Source: Bacteroidota bacterium
GTDB lineage: Bacteria > Bacteroidota > Ignavibacteria > UBA10030 > UBA6906
Length of the DNA stretch: 64,000 nucleotides
Direction: 5' to 3'
NCBI GenBank assembly: GCA_019637975.1
Contig: JAHBUR010000015.1
Coordinates: 30,542 to 94,541, forward strand
Shown: positions 1-8,466 of the stretch, in pieces
How positions within the stretch are numbered: the first letter of the stretch is position 1
Layout: every line of letters begins with the position of its first letter
Notes under the pieces: model-generated
Database searches by the model: none
Told to the model about the DNA's origin: nothing
The model's input: the letters and a program-made list of their open reading frames with translations, nothing else
Translations under genes and position numbers: made by a program

Positions 1-13
1 AAACACTCGGCAT

Positions 14-48
14 AATCAACGATCAACAGTCAACGATCAACCATCACC
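14..48. repeat. Five 7-bp tandem repeats
   Basis: Five consecutive 7-base units (aatcaac, gatcaac, agtcaac, gatcaac, catcacc) lie in the intergenic DNA left of the first gene. The core 'tcaac' is kept in four units. The rest of 1-116 has no convincing gene, only a GC-rich inverted repeat (cccgcc / ggcggg) near 76-110. Confidence 0.75.
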
Positions 49-116
49 GGAGCCCGTCTCCTGTCCCCGGCCTGCCCGCCGTAGTCAAAACAGAGGCGGG
101 TCCTCGGTCACCTTCT

Positions 117-146
117 CAACCTGAACCTCAACCTCATCCTTAACCC
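117..146. repeat. Hexamer array abutting the start codon
   Basis: Five 6-base units (caacct, gaacct, caacct, catcct, taaccc) run up to the ATG at 147, so this gene has no Shine-Dalgarno sequence. Positions 111-128 match 401-418, inside the same gene, at 17 of 18 bases. Confidence 0.7.
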
Positions 147-1814
147 ATGATTGCCCCCACCCACATCACCTTTGCCGAGTTCCTCTACCTGTTGATCCTT
201 ACAACAACCGGGGTAGCCCTTTCTCCCATAAACGCTATCGTTGTCGGTATTGCATCGCTATTGCCGGATGTTGATACACAAGCGAGCACCGTCGGCAAAC
301 TGATCCCCTTCATTTCCAAACGGATCGAACGCCGCTTCGGTCACCGGACTCTGACACACTCCGTCATGTTCATTGTATCTCTGGCAATCGTTTTCTCACC
401 CCTTCTCATCCTGAACCTGGACCTGAACCTCGACCTTTACCTTTGTTTCCTCATTGGCTACGCATCCCATCCCTTTCTCGATACCATGACCGTCAACGGT
501 GTAAAACTCTTCTACCCCTTTTCAAACGTCAAGTGCGTTTTCCCGTTCGAAGTAAACCAGCCACATCGCTACCGCGTGCAAACAGGATCGAAGGTGGACA
601 AGACTCTGGCCTTCTTCTTCCTCATCGGCTGCATCCCGACGTTCCTGATTGCCCATCAGGGCTACGAGCGTTTCGTGCGCTTCACACAACGCAGTATCGG
701 ATCGGCAGTACGGGATTACAACGAGTTGTCAAAAACCCATGCCGTTGTTGCCGATATCACTGCGCATGATCTGCTGACGAAGCAGAAGTTGACGGGCAGA
801 TTCGAAATTGTTGGGGCGCTGAACGACCATACGCTTTTGTTCAAGACAAACGATAACAAGTTGCACACTGTCGGAAAAGAGTATCAAGCAGAATACGTCG
901 CGGAGAATATCCTTTGTTACAAAGGGAGTCCCGTGACAACGGCAATCCGTAGCGTGGATATGGCTAACCACACACTTGGATTGCTCGCGAACTACTTCAA
1001 CCCCGACGATGAGGTTCTCTTCTTTGGAACGCTTCGCACCCGAGACAAGGTTGCGCTTCCTCCCGATCCTGATGGGGGCGACCGAGAATTCTCTCCAGTG
1101 AAGGGAAGCAGCTCTCACCTTGCATTCAACTATGCCTCGATGAACGACATTACACGACTCGGACTTGAGAACGTCCTCATTGAGCAGGGAACACTGATTG
1201 CCCGATCGGTAGTCCGTGTAACCAATGCCGATGTGATGTGGCTGCACCTCCATTCCCCCTACGCGGAGGTATCATTCGTTGCAACGCCAGACCAGAATAT
1301 TACGCTCCAGGCACGTGTTGGCGACACAGTGGATGTCAACGATGTGATAGCCACGCTCGCCCTCACAACACCAATTGAAGCGCAGATTCAGCTCCATCGG
1401 AATCAAATCAACGCGTTGAAAGCAGAACTCAGTCACAAACTCGATGAATTGCAGGCAAAGATCGAAAAGAAGAGGTCTGAGTTTCGCAGAGACTCGATGG
1501 GTACACTTCGGCAACGGGAACTTCAAAAGAGAGGCTTTTCCGCGCAAGGAGGGAACATGCAATCGCATCGCTCGTCAACGGATCTTCGCGTACTCGTCAA
1601 TTCTCAAACAATTCTTCGCGAGAAGTACGATCTGAAAATCCAGAAACACAACACCGACATTCTTCGACTGCAGGCAAAACAGAAAACATCATTGCAGGGC
1701 GATGCGCTTCTCCGCTCCACAGCTTCGGGCATCATCACCGAGATCCGCCAAACGAGCGAAGGAACAAAGCGCCGCACAACATTCATCATCCGCCGATTGG
1801 GGAAAGTACAATGA
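147..1814 (+). CDS. YdjM-like membrane metal-dependent hydrolase fused to an HlyD-like domain
   Basis: The N-terminal third matches the YdjM/DUF457 family of membrane-bound metal-dependent hydrolases. It has an early His (residue 5), Asp-Val-Asp at 41-43, HRTLTHS at 66-72 and a His-Pro-Phe-Leu-Asp stretch near 108-112, set among hydrophobic segments at roughly 10-38, 72-110 and 150-168. From about residue 370 the protein changes: half of a biotinyl/lipoyl-like fold (VGDTVDVNDVIATL), a charged coiled coil at about 400-520, then the second half (STASGIITEI). This is the layout of membrane-fusion (HlyD) proteins. Residues 88-99 (alternating Leu with Asn/Asp) are encoded by hexamer repeats. The substrate is unknown. 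The start at 147 lacks a ribosome-binding site and is uncertain. The neighbours suggest cargo of an integrated element. Confidence 0.75.
   Translation: MIAPTHITFAEFLYLLILTTTGVALSPINAIVVGIASLLPDVDTQASTVGKLIPFISKRIERRFGHRTLTHSVMFIVSLAIVFSPLLILNLDLNLDLYLCFLIGYASHPFLDTMTVNGVKLFYPFSNVKCVFPFEVNQPHRYRVQTGSKVDKTLAFFFLIGCIPTFLIAHQGYERFVRFTQRSIGSAVRDYNELSKTHAVVADITAHDLLTKQKLTGRFEIVGALNDHTLLFKTNDNKLHTVGKEYQAEYVAENILCYKGSPVTTAIRSVDMANHTLGLLANYFNPDDEVLFFGTLRTRDKVALPPDPDGGDREFSPVKGSSSHLAFNYASMNDITRLGLENVLIEQGTLIARSVVRVTNADVMWLHLHSPYAEVSFVATPDQNITLQARVGDTVDVNDVIATLALTTPIEAQIQLHRNQINALKAELSHKLDELQAKIEKKRSEFRRDSMGTLRQRELQKRGFSAQGGNMQSHRSSTDLRVLVNSQTILREKYDLKIQKHNTDILRLQAKQKTSLQGDALLRSTASGIITEIRQTSEGTKRRTTFIIRRLGKVQ
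407..442 (+). repeat. In-gene hexamer repeat
   Basis: Six 6-base units (catcct, gaacct, ggacct, gaacct, cgacct, ttacct) encode an alternating Leu/Asn-Asp stretch in a membrane segment of the hydrolase gene. The same motif occurs just upstream of its start codon. Confidence 0.7.
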
Positions 1815-1935
1815 GCATAGTTCTTCTGACAAGGATACGTTCTTTTTGGTTCTATTTCTTCCGGAAAAGAAGAACAGCAGGAATGCTTCACTTGGCTATT
1901 GATCGCTCGATGCTGACTAAGCAGGACTTCTCAGG

Positions 1936-2706
1936 ATGAAATATCTCTGTAACAAATGTAACAAACCTCAGCGACGCTATCACGTCAGCTGTCCCGAGTG
2001 TGGTGCATGGGGGTCGCTTTCAGGCGGAGGACTCCTCTTCGATGAGAGTCGCTCAAAACCCCTTCCGCTTCCGGCAATTCATGCCTACGAGTTGAAACGA
2101 ATGCCCTGTGGCAATGCACAAGTTGACCTGTTGCTCGGCGGTGGCTCCGTACCCGGAAGCTCAATACTTCTTGTCGGCCCGCCGGGCGCCGGCAAGTCAA
2201 CTCTGCTTCTGCAAGTCTTGAATGCAATGAATCGCAAAGCCCTCTACGTTTCCGGCGAAGAGTCCGTCGAGCTATTGAAAATCAGGGCAGAGAGGTTGCA
2301 GATCAACTCTGAGAACATCCTCCTTCTCTTCGAACCTGAAGCGGAGAAAGTTATTGGCCAGGCGGTTGAGTTGAAAACTGAGGCGGTTGTGATCGACTCA
2401 ATTCAGACAATCTATACATCGCTCTCGGATGCACTTCCCGGAAGTACTACGCAGATCAGAAAATGTACGTATCTCCTGCGTCGAGCGGCCCAGGAGTACA
2501 GCTTTGTTCTCGTCATCATCGGACAAGTGACCAAGGACAGCAAAGCCGCGGGGCCGAAACTGCTCGAACACGCCGTGGATGTCGTTCTTCATCTCACGAT
2601 TGATATGAATGACGCGAGGACACTCTTTGCCTCGAAGAACCGCTACGGCTCCATTGAACCCAAATGCACACTCATGATGAAAGCCACCGGACTCGAATTC
2701 GTATAG
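1936..2706 (+). CDS. RadA/Sms-like ATPase lacking the Lon-type domain
   Basis: This is a RecA-fold ATPase related to the DNA repair/recombination protein RadA. The N-terminus carries a four-Cys zinc ribbon (CNKCNKPQ... CPECGAWGSL, residues 5-28). Walker A is GPPGAGKST near residue 80, a hydrophobic strand ending in Asp at about 152 is the likely Walker B, and the RadA signature KNRYGS lies near 235-240. Housekeeping RadA is about 450 residues with a C-terminal Lon-protease-like domain. This protein stops at 256, just after the KNRYG motif, so that domain is absent. A Shine-Dalgarno-like AGCAGGA precedes the ATG. Two bases separate it from the next gene, so the pair is probably co-transcribed. 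The shortened form beside a recombinase suggests an accessory paralogue, not the chromosomal radA. Confidence 0.85.
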   Translation: MKYLCNKCNKPQRRYHVSCPECGAWGSLSGGGLLFDESRSKPLPLPAIHAYELKRMPCGNAQVDLLLGGGSVPGSSILLVGPPGAGKSTLLLQVLNAMNRKALYVSGEESVELLKIRAERLQINSENILLLFEPEAEKVIGQAVELKTEAVVIDSIQTIYTSLSDALPGSTTQIRKCTYLLRRAAQEYSFVLVIIGQVTKDSKAAGPKLLEHAVDVVLHLTIDMNDARTLFASKNRYGSIEPKCTLMMKATGLEFV

Positions 2707-2708
2707 CC

Positions 2709-3791
2709 ATGACCTCTGATCTCCGACCTCTTGAGGCGGGTTCCACCCCGCTGAAATCCTGCACAAGCGGGATGACTTCTCACCAGCCCGACCTTCGTCA
2801 CGACCTCATCTTCCTGGGTCGGCGTGAAGAACTCCTCCAACTGACGAGAAACCTCATGCAGGGAAGGCACACATTGCTTGTTGGCGACAAGGGCATCGGC
2901 AAGACACGACTCATGCAGGAAGCCCGATGGATACTGTCGGGGAGAGTTTCACGGATCGAAGTCGCTCCCCCCGTGATTGCAAGAATGAAGGGAAAACTAT
3001 ATCGCTCAACCGCGCCGGATCAGTACAAGATTATCTACCTCGAACATCCGAGCCCGCTTGGCGAATGTCTCAAAGAACTCGCCGAGCAGCTCTACTACAA
3101 TAACGACCTGCACATCGAAGTAGCAGAAACACGGCAAGACTGGGCAATCGTCAAGAAGCGTCTCACAGGACTCGGCAGTAGCAAGCTGCAATCTGTTATC
3201 TTCGAAGGGTTGAGCCGGTCAGATAAGACCTATCTCATCTTCTTCGACAATCTTGACCGCGTATCACCGGGCCAGCATGCCTTCCTTGAGACCATTCTCA
3301 GCATTGCCCTTGTTTGCACGGCTGTGGTCGAAATCAAAGAGCACTTCGTGTACAAACGGATTTGGTCATCGTTCGTACGCATCGACCTCGAACCACTTCC
3401 TGACTCAATCTGTCGGAAACTCATCGACTACTTTTACCAGAACTATCCGATACGCGTGATCGACAAGGAACTCTTCCGTATGGAAATCATGAAAGCTGCC
3501 AACGGCAATCCGTTCTTCATCAAGACAATGCTCTGGCATGGATCACGGGAGAACTATGTGAACATGGACGAGATTCGCAAGCTCCGCAGGGTGCAGCAAG
3601 GACATTATTTCAACATGGGCCCCGTGTACATCTTCAGCGCAAGCATCTTCACCATCTTCAAAATCTTCTCCCTCGGCACCGACAACAAAGAGTTCTATAT
3701 CTATTTCTCTGCCCTCGGCGTGCTCGTGTACATCACCTTCCGGGTGTTCCGGGCGTTCTTTCTTTTCAGACCGCAGAAATACGACCGTTGA
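2709..3791 (+). CDS. Membrane-anchored AAA/STAND-type ATPase
   Basis: A P-loop ATPase with Walker A VGDKGIGKTR about 60 residues from the start and Walker B YLIFFDNLDR in the middle, resembling Orc/Cdc6-like or STAND ATPases. Two hydrophobic segments near the C-terminus (GPVYIFSASIFTIF and YIYFSALGVLVYITF) followed by a basic tail suggest membrane anchoring. The ATG at 2709 lies two bases after the RadA-like stop. An in-frame ATG at 2772 is an alternative, and the stretch between them (GC-rich, low complexity) may be an inserted repeat. The partner and role are unknown. With the RadA-like gene it may form an element-encoded DNA-handling module, which is inference from position only. Confidence 0.75.
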   Translation: MTSDLRPLEAGSTPLKSCTSGMTSHQPDLRHDLIFLGRREELLQLTRNLMQGRHTLLVGDKGIGKTRLMQEARWILSGRVSRIEVAPPVIARMKGKLYRSTAPDQYKIIYLEHPSPLGECLKELAEQLYYNNDLHIEVAETRQDWAIVKKRLTGLGSSKLQSVIFEGLSRSDKTYLIFFDNLDRVSPGQHAFLETILSIALVCTAVVEIKEHFVYKRIWSSFVRIDLEPLPDSICRKLIDYFYQNYPIRVIDKELFRMEIMKAANGNPFFIKTMLWHGSRENYVNMDEIRKLRRVQQGHYFNMGPVYIFSASIFTIFKIFSLGTDNKEFYIYFSALGVLVYITFRVFRAFFLFRPQKYDR

Positions 3792-3804
3792 TCAGAGGTG
3801 GGCA

Positions 3805-3972
3805 TTGAAGCGGAGAGATAAAGACGTAAAACCTGATGTTGAGTTGGAGCTTCGAGAGGAGAATGAATTCACAGAACTGGAAGTCTCTCAACTCATCGAG
3901 GACTTGGCCGCGCTTCTTATTTCGGCGCGGGTTAGAAGCGAGAAGTCCACAGATGATCCACCTTCCGATTGA
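3805..3972 (+). CDS. Small charged protein (TTG start)
   Basis: A 55-codon open frame begins with TTG at 3805, just after AGAGGTGGG, and ends TGA at 3972. The product is rich in Lys, Arg, Glu and Asp (LKRRDKDVKPDVELELREEN at its start) with an amphipathic middle (LEVSQLIEDLAALLISARV). The frame stays open upstream into the ATPase gene but has no ATG or GTG there. It sits between the ATPase and the recombinase promoter and could be an element-borne small regulator. No family is recognised, and translation is unproven. Confidence 0.4.
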   Translation: MKRRDKDVKPDVELELREENEFTELEVSQLIEDLAALLISARVRSEKSTDDPPSD

Positions 3973-3980
3973 GTATTGAC

Positions 3981-4010
3981 TTGACTTCTAATTCATTCTC
4001 TTTATCTTTG
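3981..4010 (+). promoter_or_regulatory. Bacteroidota-type promoter of the recombinase
   Basis: TTG at 3981-3983, then 19 bases, then TATCTTTG at 4003-4010. This matches the Bacteroidota -33/-7 pattern (TTG-N19-21-TAnnTTTG). The recombinase start is 27 bases downstream with a strong GGAGGT site. Confidence 0.65.
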
Positions 4011-4036
4011 AGCATCATTCTAATCCGGAGGTCACT

Positions 4037-5740
4037 ATGAATATTGCTGTTGGTTACGTCAGATGCTCGACTGATATGCAGGAGGATTCAGTTGAACAGC
4101 AGAAGCGTGAAATTCAGAAGTGGGCCGATGCGAACCAGCACCACATAATCGAATGGTACGAGGATGAGGGCAAGAGTGGCATGTCCTTCGAAGGCAGGCC
4201 CGCAATCCAGAGACTGCTTCGAACCGTTGAGACGAACCCTCAGTTCAATACCATCCTTGTCTACGATGAATCACGTTGGGGAAGGCCAGACAATCCGCGG
4301 GAAAACACGTATTGGAAGTTTCATACTGAGCGGTTTGGCGTCAAAGTTCGTGTCATAAACAGCAGCTCGCGACATGAGAACGACATCGCCAGCTTCGTCA
4401 CGGAGGTTGTTGAAAGCGCCGAGGCGTCTGAGTATTCCAAGAAACTCGCTCGTGCGACATTGCGAGGTGCTCTTGCCAATGCGTCGAAAGGCTTTTCCTC
4501 AGGTGGAACTGCACCGTACGGATATGTCCGCGTTGCTGTCAGGAAAGATACAGGCAAAGTTCTTCGTGAACTGCCTACCGGCGAATGGCTCCGCAGCAAC
4601 ATGGAAAAGGTCTCGTGGGCATTAGGCGACCCCCTTGAAGTGGCAACCGTGAAACGCATTTTTGAAATGAAAGCGTCAGGTCTCGGTTATGTCTCGATCG
4701 CTCATCAGCTGAATCAAGAAGGGGTACCCTGCCCCAAAAGAGGACGTTGGAGGACCAAAGATCAGAAGTGGTCCCAGGGAACTATTCGTACGATCATAGT
4801 GAACCGGGGATATTCTGGCGTGCGCATCTACAATGTCCACCCAAAAGCCCGATTGAAAAAGGGAGCAGCTCGAAAGCCATGGACAAATGATCCGAAAGAG
4901 TGGGTGACAGTAGAGCAAGCGCATCCTGCAATAATCTCCAAGGATTTGTTTGAGCGGGCAAATGTGACGAACCGCGAGAACTTTGGCAAAGGCAACCCGC
5001 ACCAAGTCAAGAGTCCTTATCTTCTCTCCGGTCTGATTCGGTGCGACCATTGCGGTTTCAACTTCTCTGGACACACATATTCAGCCCGCAAGCGACACTA
5101 CTACCAGGATAGCGGCTTCATCAACAAAGGTCGATCCGTTTGCACATCATTCCTGATTCCTAAGGAGAGAATCGAGAACTTTGTCATCAGCAGTATCAAG
5201 GAGAACCTCTTGAGTTCCGGTGTTGAGGCACAACTGCGTACCGTGATCGAGCGTCAACTACAGAAACGTCATAGTGGTGAGGATTTCAGCCTTCGGAGAA
5301 TCGAAGCGGCAATTGTGAACAACGAAGTTCAGACACGCAACTTGGTCGACGCCATCGCTCAAGGGATTCGAGTTGATACTGTCTTGTCACGCGTGAAGGA
5401 ACTGGAGACCGAGCGGAAGCGGCTGCTAAAAGAAAAGACAAGATTGGAAAGTGTGGAAGTCAAGTCAAAGGACATCAGGGATCTTGCACAAAGCATCGCG
5501 GAAGAAACAAAGCGATTCGATGAAGTCCTAAGAACTTCACCTATTCATGTGCAGAAGCAGTGGATACGTCGGTTTGTCTTGGGAATAGTAGTGGAGAGAG
5601 ACAAAAACAGAGCAGTCTGCCACATCACGAGGATTCCCATGACCTCACATCCAATCATGAAAACCCTCATTTCACCAAACTTATCTATCGTGAGTGTGCC
5701 CGGAACAGGACTTGAACCTGCACGACCTTGCGGCCACTAG
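4037..5740 (+). CDS. Large serine recombinase
   Basis: Site-specific DNA recombinase of the large serine integrase type. The N-terminal resolvase domain has the catalytic-serine motif YVRCST (residues 7-12, Ser 11), a DEGKSG stretch and an Arg-rich YDESRWGR segment. A recombinase domain follows at about 190-300, then a zinc ribbon (CDHCGFNFSG ... CTSF, about 335-375), a long coiled coil at about 400-500 and a short C-terminal region. GGAGGT lies 5 bases before the ATG. The last 15 residues (SVPGTGLEPARPCGH) are encoded by the antisense of the adjacent tRNA-Leu gene, and the TAG stop lies in its anticodon arm. This suggests that integration at the tRNA replaced the original 3' end. It probably drives integration and excision of the element to its left. 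Confidence 0.93.
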   Translation: MNIAVGYVRCSTDMQEDSVEQQKREIQKWADANQHHIIEWYEDEGKSGMSFEGRPAIQRLLRTVETNPQFNTILVYDESRWGRPDNPRENTYWKFHTERFGVKVRVINSSSRHENDIASFVTEVVESAEASEYSKKLARATLRGALANASKGFSSGGTAPYGYVRVAVRKDTGKVLRELPTGEWLRSNMEKVSWALGDPLEVATVKRIFEMKASGLGYVSIAHQLNQEGVPCPKRGRWRTKDQKWSQGTIRTIIVNRGYSGVRIYNVHPKARLKKGAARKPWTNDPKEWVTVEQAHPAIISKDLFERANVTNRENFGKGNPHQVKSPYLLSGLIRCDHCGFNFSGHTYSARKRHYYQDSGFINKGRSVCTSFLIPKERIENFVISSIKENLLSSGVEAQLRTVIERQLQKRHSGEDFSLRRIEAAIVNNEVQTRNLVDAIAQGIRVDTVLSRVKELETERKRLLKEKTRLESVEVKSKDIRDLAQSIAEETKRFDEVLRTSPIHVQKQWIRRFVLGIVVERDKNRAVCHITRIPMTSHPIMKTLISPNLSIVSVPGTGLEPARPCGH

Positions 5741-5780
5741 CTCCTGAAGCTAGCGCGTCTGCCAGTTTCGCCATCCGGGC
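5697..5780 (-). tRNA. tRNA-Leu (anticodon CAG)
   Basis: On the minus strand the acceptor arm GCCCGGA pairs with TCCGGGC. The anticodon loop TTCAGGA sits on a CTAGC/GCTAG stem, a long variable arm typical of class II tRNA follows, and the T arm is GGTTCAAGTCC. The length is 84 bases and CCA is not encoded. Its 3' half overlaps the end of the recombinase gene, which makes it the probable attachment site of the element. Confidence 0.93.
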
Positions 5781-5935
5781 ATGAAAAAAGCTTCACCAGC
5801 CACCAGATTCGGCGGCAATGCGGTACAAGAATGTTATGAAAAAGGCGGGTCATGTACAAGGTGATTTGTTGCTACGCTGCACAGCTCACGTAGTGGCAAT
5901 GATCATGAGCATTCGGGATGCCGGATTGATGCTTG

Positions 5936-5970
5936 AAAAAGAAAAAGGGTCGGGGGATTCTCCCGACCCT
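5936..5970 (-). terminator. Rho-independent terminator of the 5993-8050 gene
   Basis: A 9-bp perfect stem (agggtcggg / cccgaccct) with a 7-base loop. On the minus strand it is followed by TTTTTCTTTTT, so it ends the secreted-protein gene just upstream. Confidence 0.85.
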
Positions 5971-5992
5971 CATTTCCCGCACTATCCGGAGA

Positions 5993-8050
5993 TCATCTCA
6001 CAAGCACAAACCTCTTCGAATCGACAAAACTCCCGGCACTGAGTCTGTACACATACACACCGCTTGCCAGCGAACCGGCATCAACGGTGACCTCGTGGTA
6101 TCCTGCCCCGCGGCTTCCGTTCACTAACGAAGCTACCTGCTGCCCGAGAGCGTTAAACACTTCAAGACGAACATGAGTCTGCTCAGGAAGGCCGTACCGT
6201 ATTACTGTTGCAGGATTGAACGGATTGGGATAGTTCTGCTGAAGTACAAATTCCGCCGGAGTGAATCCTCCGCTAACATGTGTCACGATTGACACAAACA
6301 CAGCCTCGAAATAATGGATTGTTCCATCCAAATCAATTTGCTTCAGTCGATAAAAGGGATGGCGATGACTCGGACTTGTATCGATCCACCTGTAATGCCG
6401 CGGTTCCAGCGTCGTGCCGTGGCCCGGCACGAAACTGCCGGCGATCGTCTCGAAGGGCCCGCCGTGTTGTTCTCCGCGCTGAATCTCAAAACCGTAGTTG
6501 TTGATTTCACTTAATGTCATCCATTCCAGTTGCACGGTGCCGGAGGCTGTCAATGTTCCTGTGAAATTCGCAAGCTGAACGGGAACAGGGCTTGGCGCAA
6601 CGTTGCCCCACCACGTACTCCAGTTGTGTGATGCCGTGGTCTTGGCCCATTCGTGTGTCATCCAAAACGTATTGTCTACCGGGTCTGCCGTGACCGACGC
6701 ATAATCTCCCCATCTGTCACTGTTGGAATATCCCGGACTTGCTTTCAACTCTTGCGGTGCATCAAACGTGGTAGCCGAGTTCAAGCGGGTCGTGAACATA
6801 ATGGAGGGAAAAGTTGACGAAGAGGACTGCGTATAGACAATTGCAACATCGCCGTTTGCATTCCCGCCAATGGATCCTTGATAGGTCCAAACGCCGGTTC
6901 CTCCGTTGATGAAACCGGATTCCGTAAGCGTCGGAGTTCCGACGGGAAAGTCGTTCGTTGCTATTCTGTAATAGTACACGCTCGACTTGCCCGAACCGCC
7001 CCCGGCCGTGTGGCAAAACCAAAGAGAACCGTTGTGCCAAAACGCGTTTCCTTGAGTCCGGGGGGTGAGCGTTGCAATTGTTGTCGCTGTGCCGGACTGC
7101 GGAGCGCTGAAGACTCCGGTGCTTCCTCCATGATTGGGCACCGTCACTGTCGAGAACGACAGTGAAGGATTGCCGAGCGGATCGCTGACTTCCCAGACTC
7201 TAACCGAGGTTGTGTTGGCGAACGAAATATCTCCGAAATACACCTTGTTTCCCGGCGTGGTCGGGCTCAGAACCGTTGCGGGCTGCAAGGTGAACGCATT
7301 GGAAGAACCGTCTGGTGTGTACAGTAGCGAGTACGTGCCCGTTCCCGCAATAATATCCGACTTCTTCAGAATGATGATCTGGCAATTCTTGAACACTCCT
7401 GATGAAAAAGGAAGACTATACATGTTGAACGTGACATAAACCGCCTGGCTGTCGATTCCCATTCCGGGATAGTCGGCGCCGTAGTTCGTTGCACCGACAG
7501 TCTGCGTGATATTCAATCTGTAGAAATGCCAGTCGCCGGTTCCGCTGGTTGCCGGGTTGGAGTTTTTCGAGACGGCTAGATTAAGAAACGCCTGATTGAG
7601 AGTTGTGTTCTCCTGCATGATAACAAAGAACCGGCCTGTTGCAGGATCGTACAGCGCCCGCGGATCGGAATTGCCGCTGCCCGTGTTGCCGACTCCGTCC
7701 CAAAAACCTCCAGCTCCGGAAAGGCTCAAAGGTCCCCACACAATCGACCCGGTTTTTGTATGATAAGTGATTCTCAGGTTTACGGTTGCAAGTACGCCGC
7801 TCGGTCCCGCTGCTCCGTGCGGGTCAGGCGGGCGGATTGTGCCGACCTGCGCCATACCCTCCCACGACTGAATAATGTCTGCAGTGGGGGAGAAGGGTGA
7901 AAACAGGGCTTGCGCAGTTTGATCGGCGGGCTCGATGCTTCTCGGGTGGGGAGGTTCCGGAGGCCGGACGATTTCTTGTGCCAATGTATTCGATCCTGCA
8001 AACAGAATCAAAACGAGAATAAGAATCTGTGCCAATACTCCACTTTTCAC
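5993..8050 (-). CDS. T9SS-sorted secreted protein, probable beta-propeller
   Basis: A 685-residue exported protein. A signal peptide (residues 1-24, ending LAQE) precedes a Pro-rich linker and a roughly 450-residue region rich in Gly, Ser, Thr and aromatic residues. Repeated short strands there (for example DPRALYDPATGRFFVIMQ, WHFYRLNITQT, GDISFAN) resemble beta-propeller surface proteins. The last 80 or so residues are the type IX C-terminal domain with QNYPNPFNPATVIRY and a final beta-strand (GVYVYRL). No catalytic motif is recognised. AAAGGGG precedes the start codon at 8050. The gene appears to stand alone and ends at the terminator at 5936-5970. Likely role: surface or extracellular protein of unknown ligand. 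Confidence 0.85.
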   Translation of the reverse strand: MKSGVLAQILILVLILFAGSNTLAQEIVRPPEPPHPRSIEPADQTAQALFSPFSPTADIIQSWEGMAQVGTIRPPDPHGAAGPSGVLATVNLRITYHTKTGSIVWGPLSLSGAGGFWDGVGNTGSGNSDPRALYDPATGRFFVIMQENTTLNQAFLNLAVSKNSNPATSGTGDWHFYRLNITQTVGATNYGADYPGMGIDSQAVYVTFNMYSLPFSSGVFKNCQIIILKKSDIIAGTGTYSLLYTPDGSSNAFTLQPATVLSPTTPGNKVYFGDISFANTTSVRVWEVSDPLGNPSLSFSTVTVPNHGGSTGVFSAPQSGTATTIATLTPRTQGNAFWHNGSLWFCHTAGGGSGKSSVYYYRIATNDFPVGTPTLTESGFINGGTGVWTYQGSIGGNANGDVAIVYTQSSSSTFPSIMFTTRLNSATTFDAPQELKASPGYSNSDRWGDYASVTADPVDNTFWMTHEWAKTTASHNWSTWWGNVAPSPVPVQLANFTGTLTASGTVQLEWMTLSEINNYGFEIQRGEQHGGPFETIAGSFVPGHGTTLEPRHYRWIDTSPSHRHPFYRLKQIDLDGTIHYFEAVFVSIVTHVSGGFTPAEFVLQQNYPNPFNPATVIRYGLPEQTHVRLEVFNALGQQVASLVNGSRGAGYHEVTVDAGSLASGVYVYRLSAGSFVDSKRFVLVR

Positions 8051-8392
8051 GGCTTTACCCCTTTGAAATGAATGATGTGTAGTTTGTTGTTTGTCTTATG
8101 TGCGGACTGGAACCTGAAGTACGAAGAGGATTGTCCATCAAGCCGGTCGGTTTCAGATGGAATGTGAGGGGATGGGTGTTTTCTCGCTTGTACCACACGC
8201 GGAATATGTTCGTAGTAGAAGAAGGCACTTCCTTTCAGGGGGACGGTCGGTGTGGCGGAATGTCCGGCGGAAGGCTGATCTGAGTACGCGGCCACCTTGC
8301 ACTCCAAGCCCCGCTCTCCAAGCACTCCGCGCAGGAGCGGGATTCTGAGAAGCGGAACAAGAGTTCCACACTCTCTCACGATCCATCCTTTG
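8051..8392. other. Intergenic region, no gene seen
   Basis: About 340 bases between the secreted-protein gene and tRNA-Pro. It should hold the promoter of the gene to its left, but no clear TAnnTTTG box stands out. A loose inverted repeat (cccgctc ... gagcggg) lies near 8313-8342. Open frames here look like chance and tRNA read-through. Confidence 0.5.
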
Positions 8393-8466
8393 TCGGAGCG
8401 GCGGGATTTGAACCCACGACCCCTTGCACCCCAAGCAAGTGCGCTACCGGGCTGCGCCACGCTCCG
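8393..8466 (-). tRNA. tRNA-Pro (anticodon GGG)
   Basis: On the minus strand CGGAGCG pairs with CGCTCCG at the acceptor. The anticodon loop TTGGGGT sits on CTTGC/GCAAG, and the T arm is GGGTTCAAATCCC. The length is 74 bases including the discriminator A, with no encoded CCA. Confidence 0.93.

Noticed and set aside
14..48. CRISPR array
   Set aside because: Units are 7 bases with no spacers. No array of 25-40-base repeats and no cas genes are present in the window.
2664..2706. Earlier start for the ATPase gene
   Set aside because: It would overlap the RadA-like gene by 43 bases and lacks a ribosome site; 2709 is simpler.
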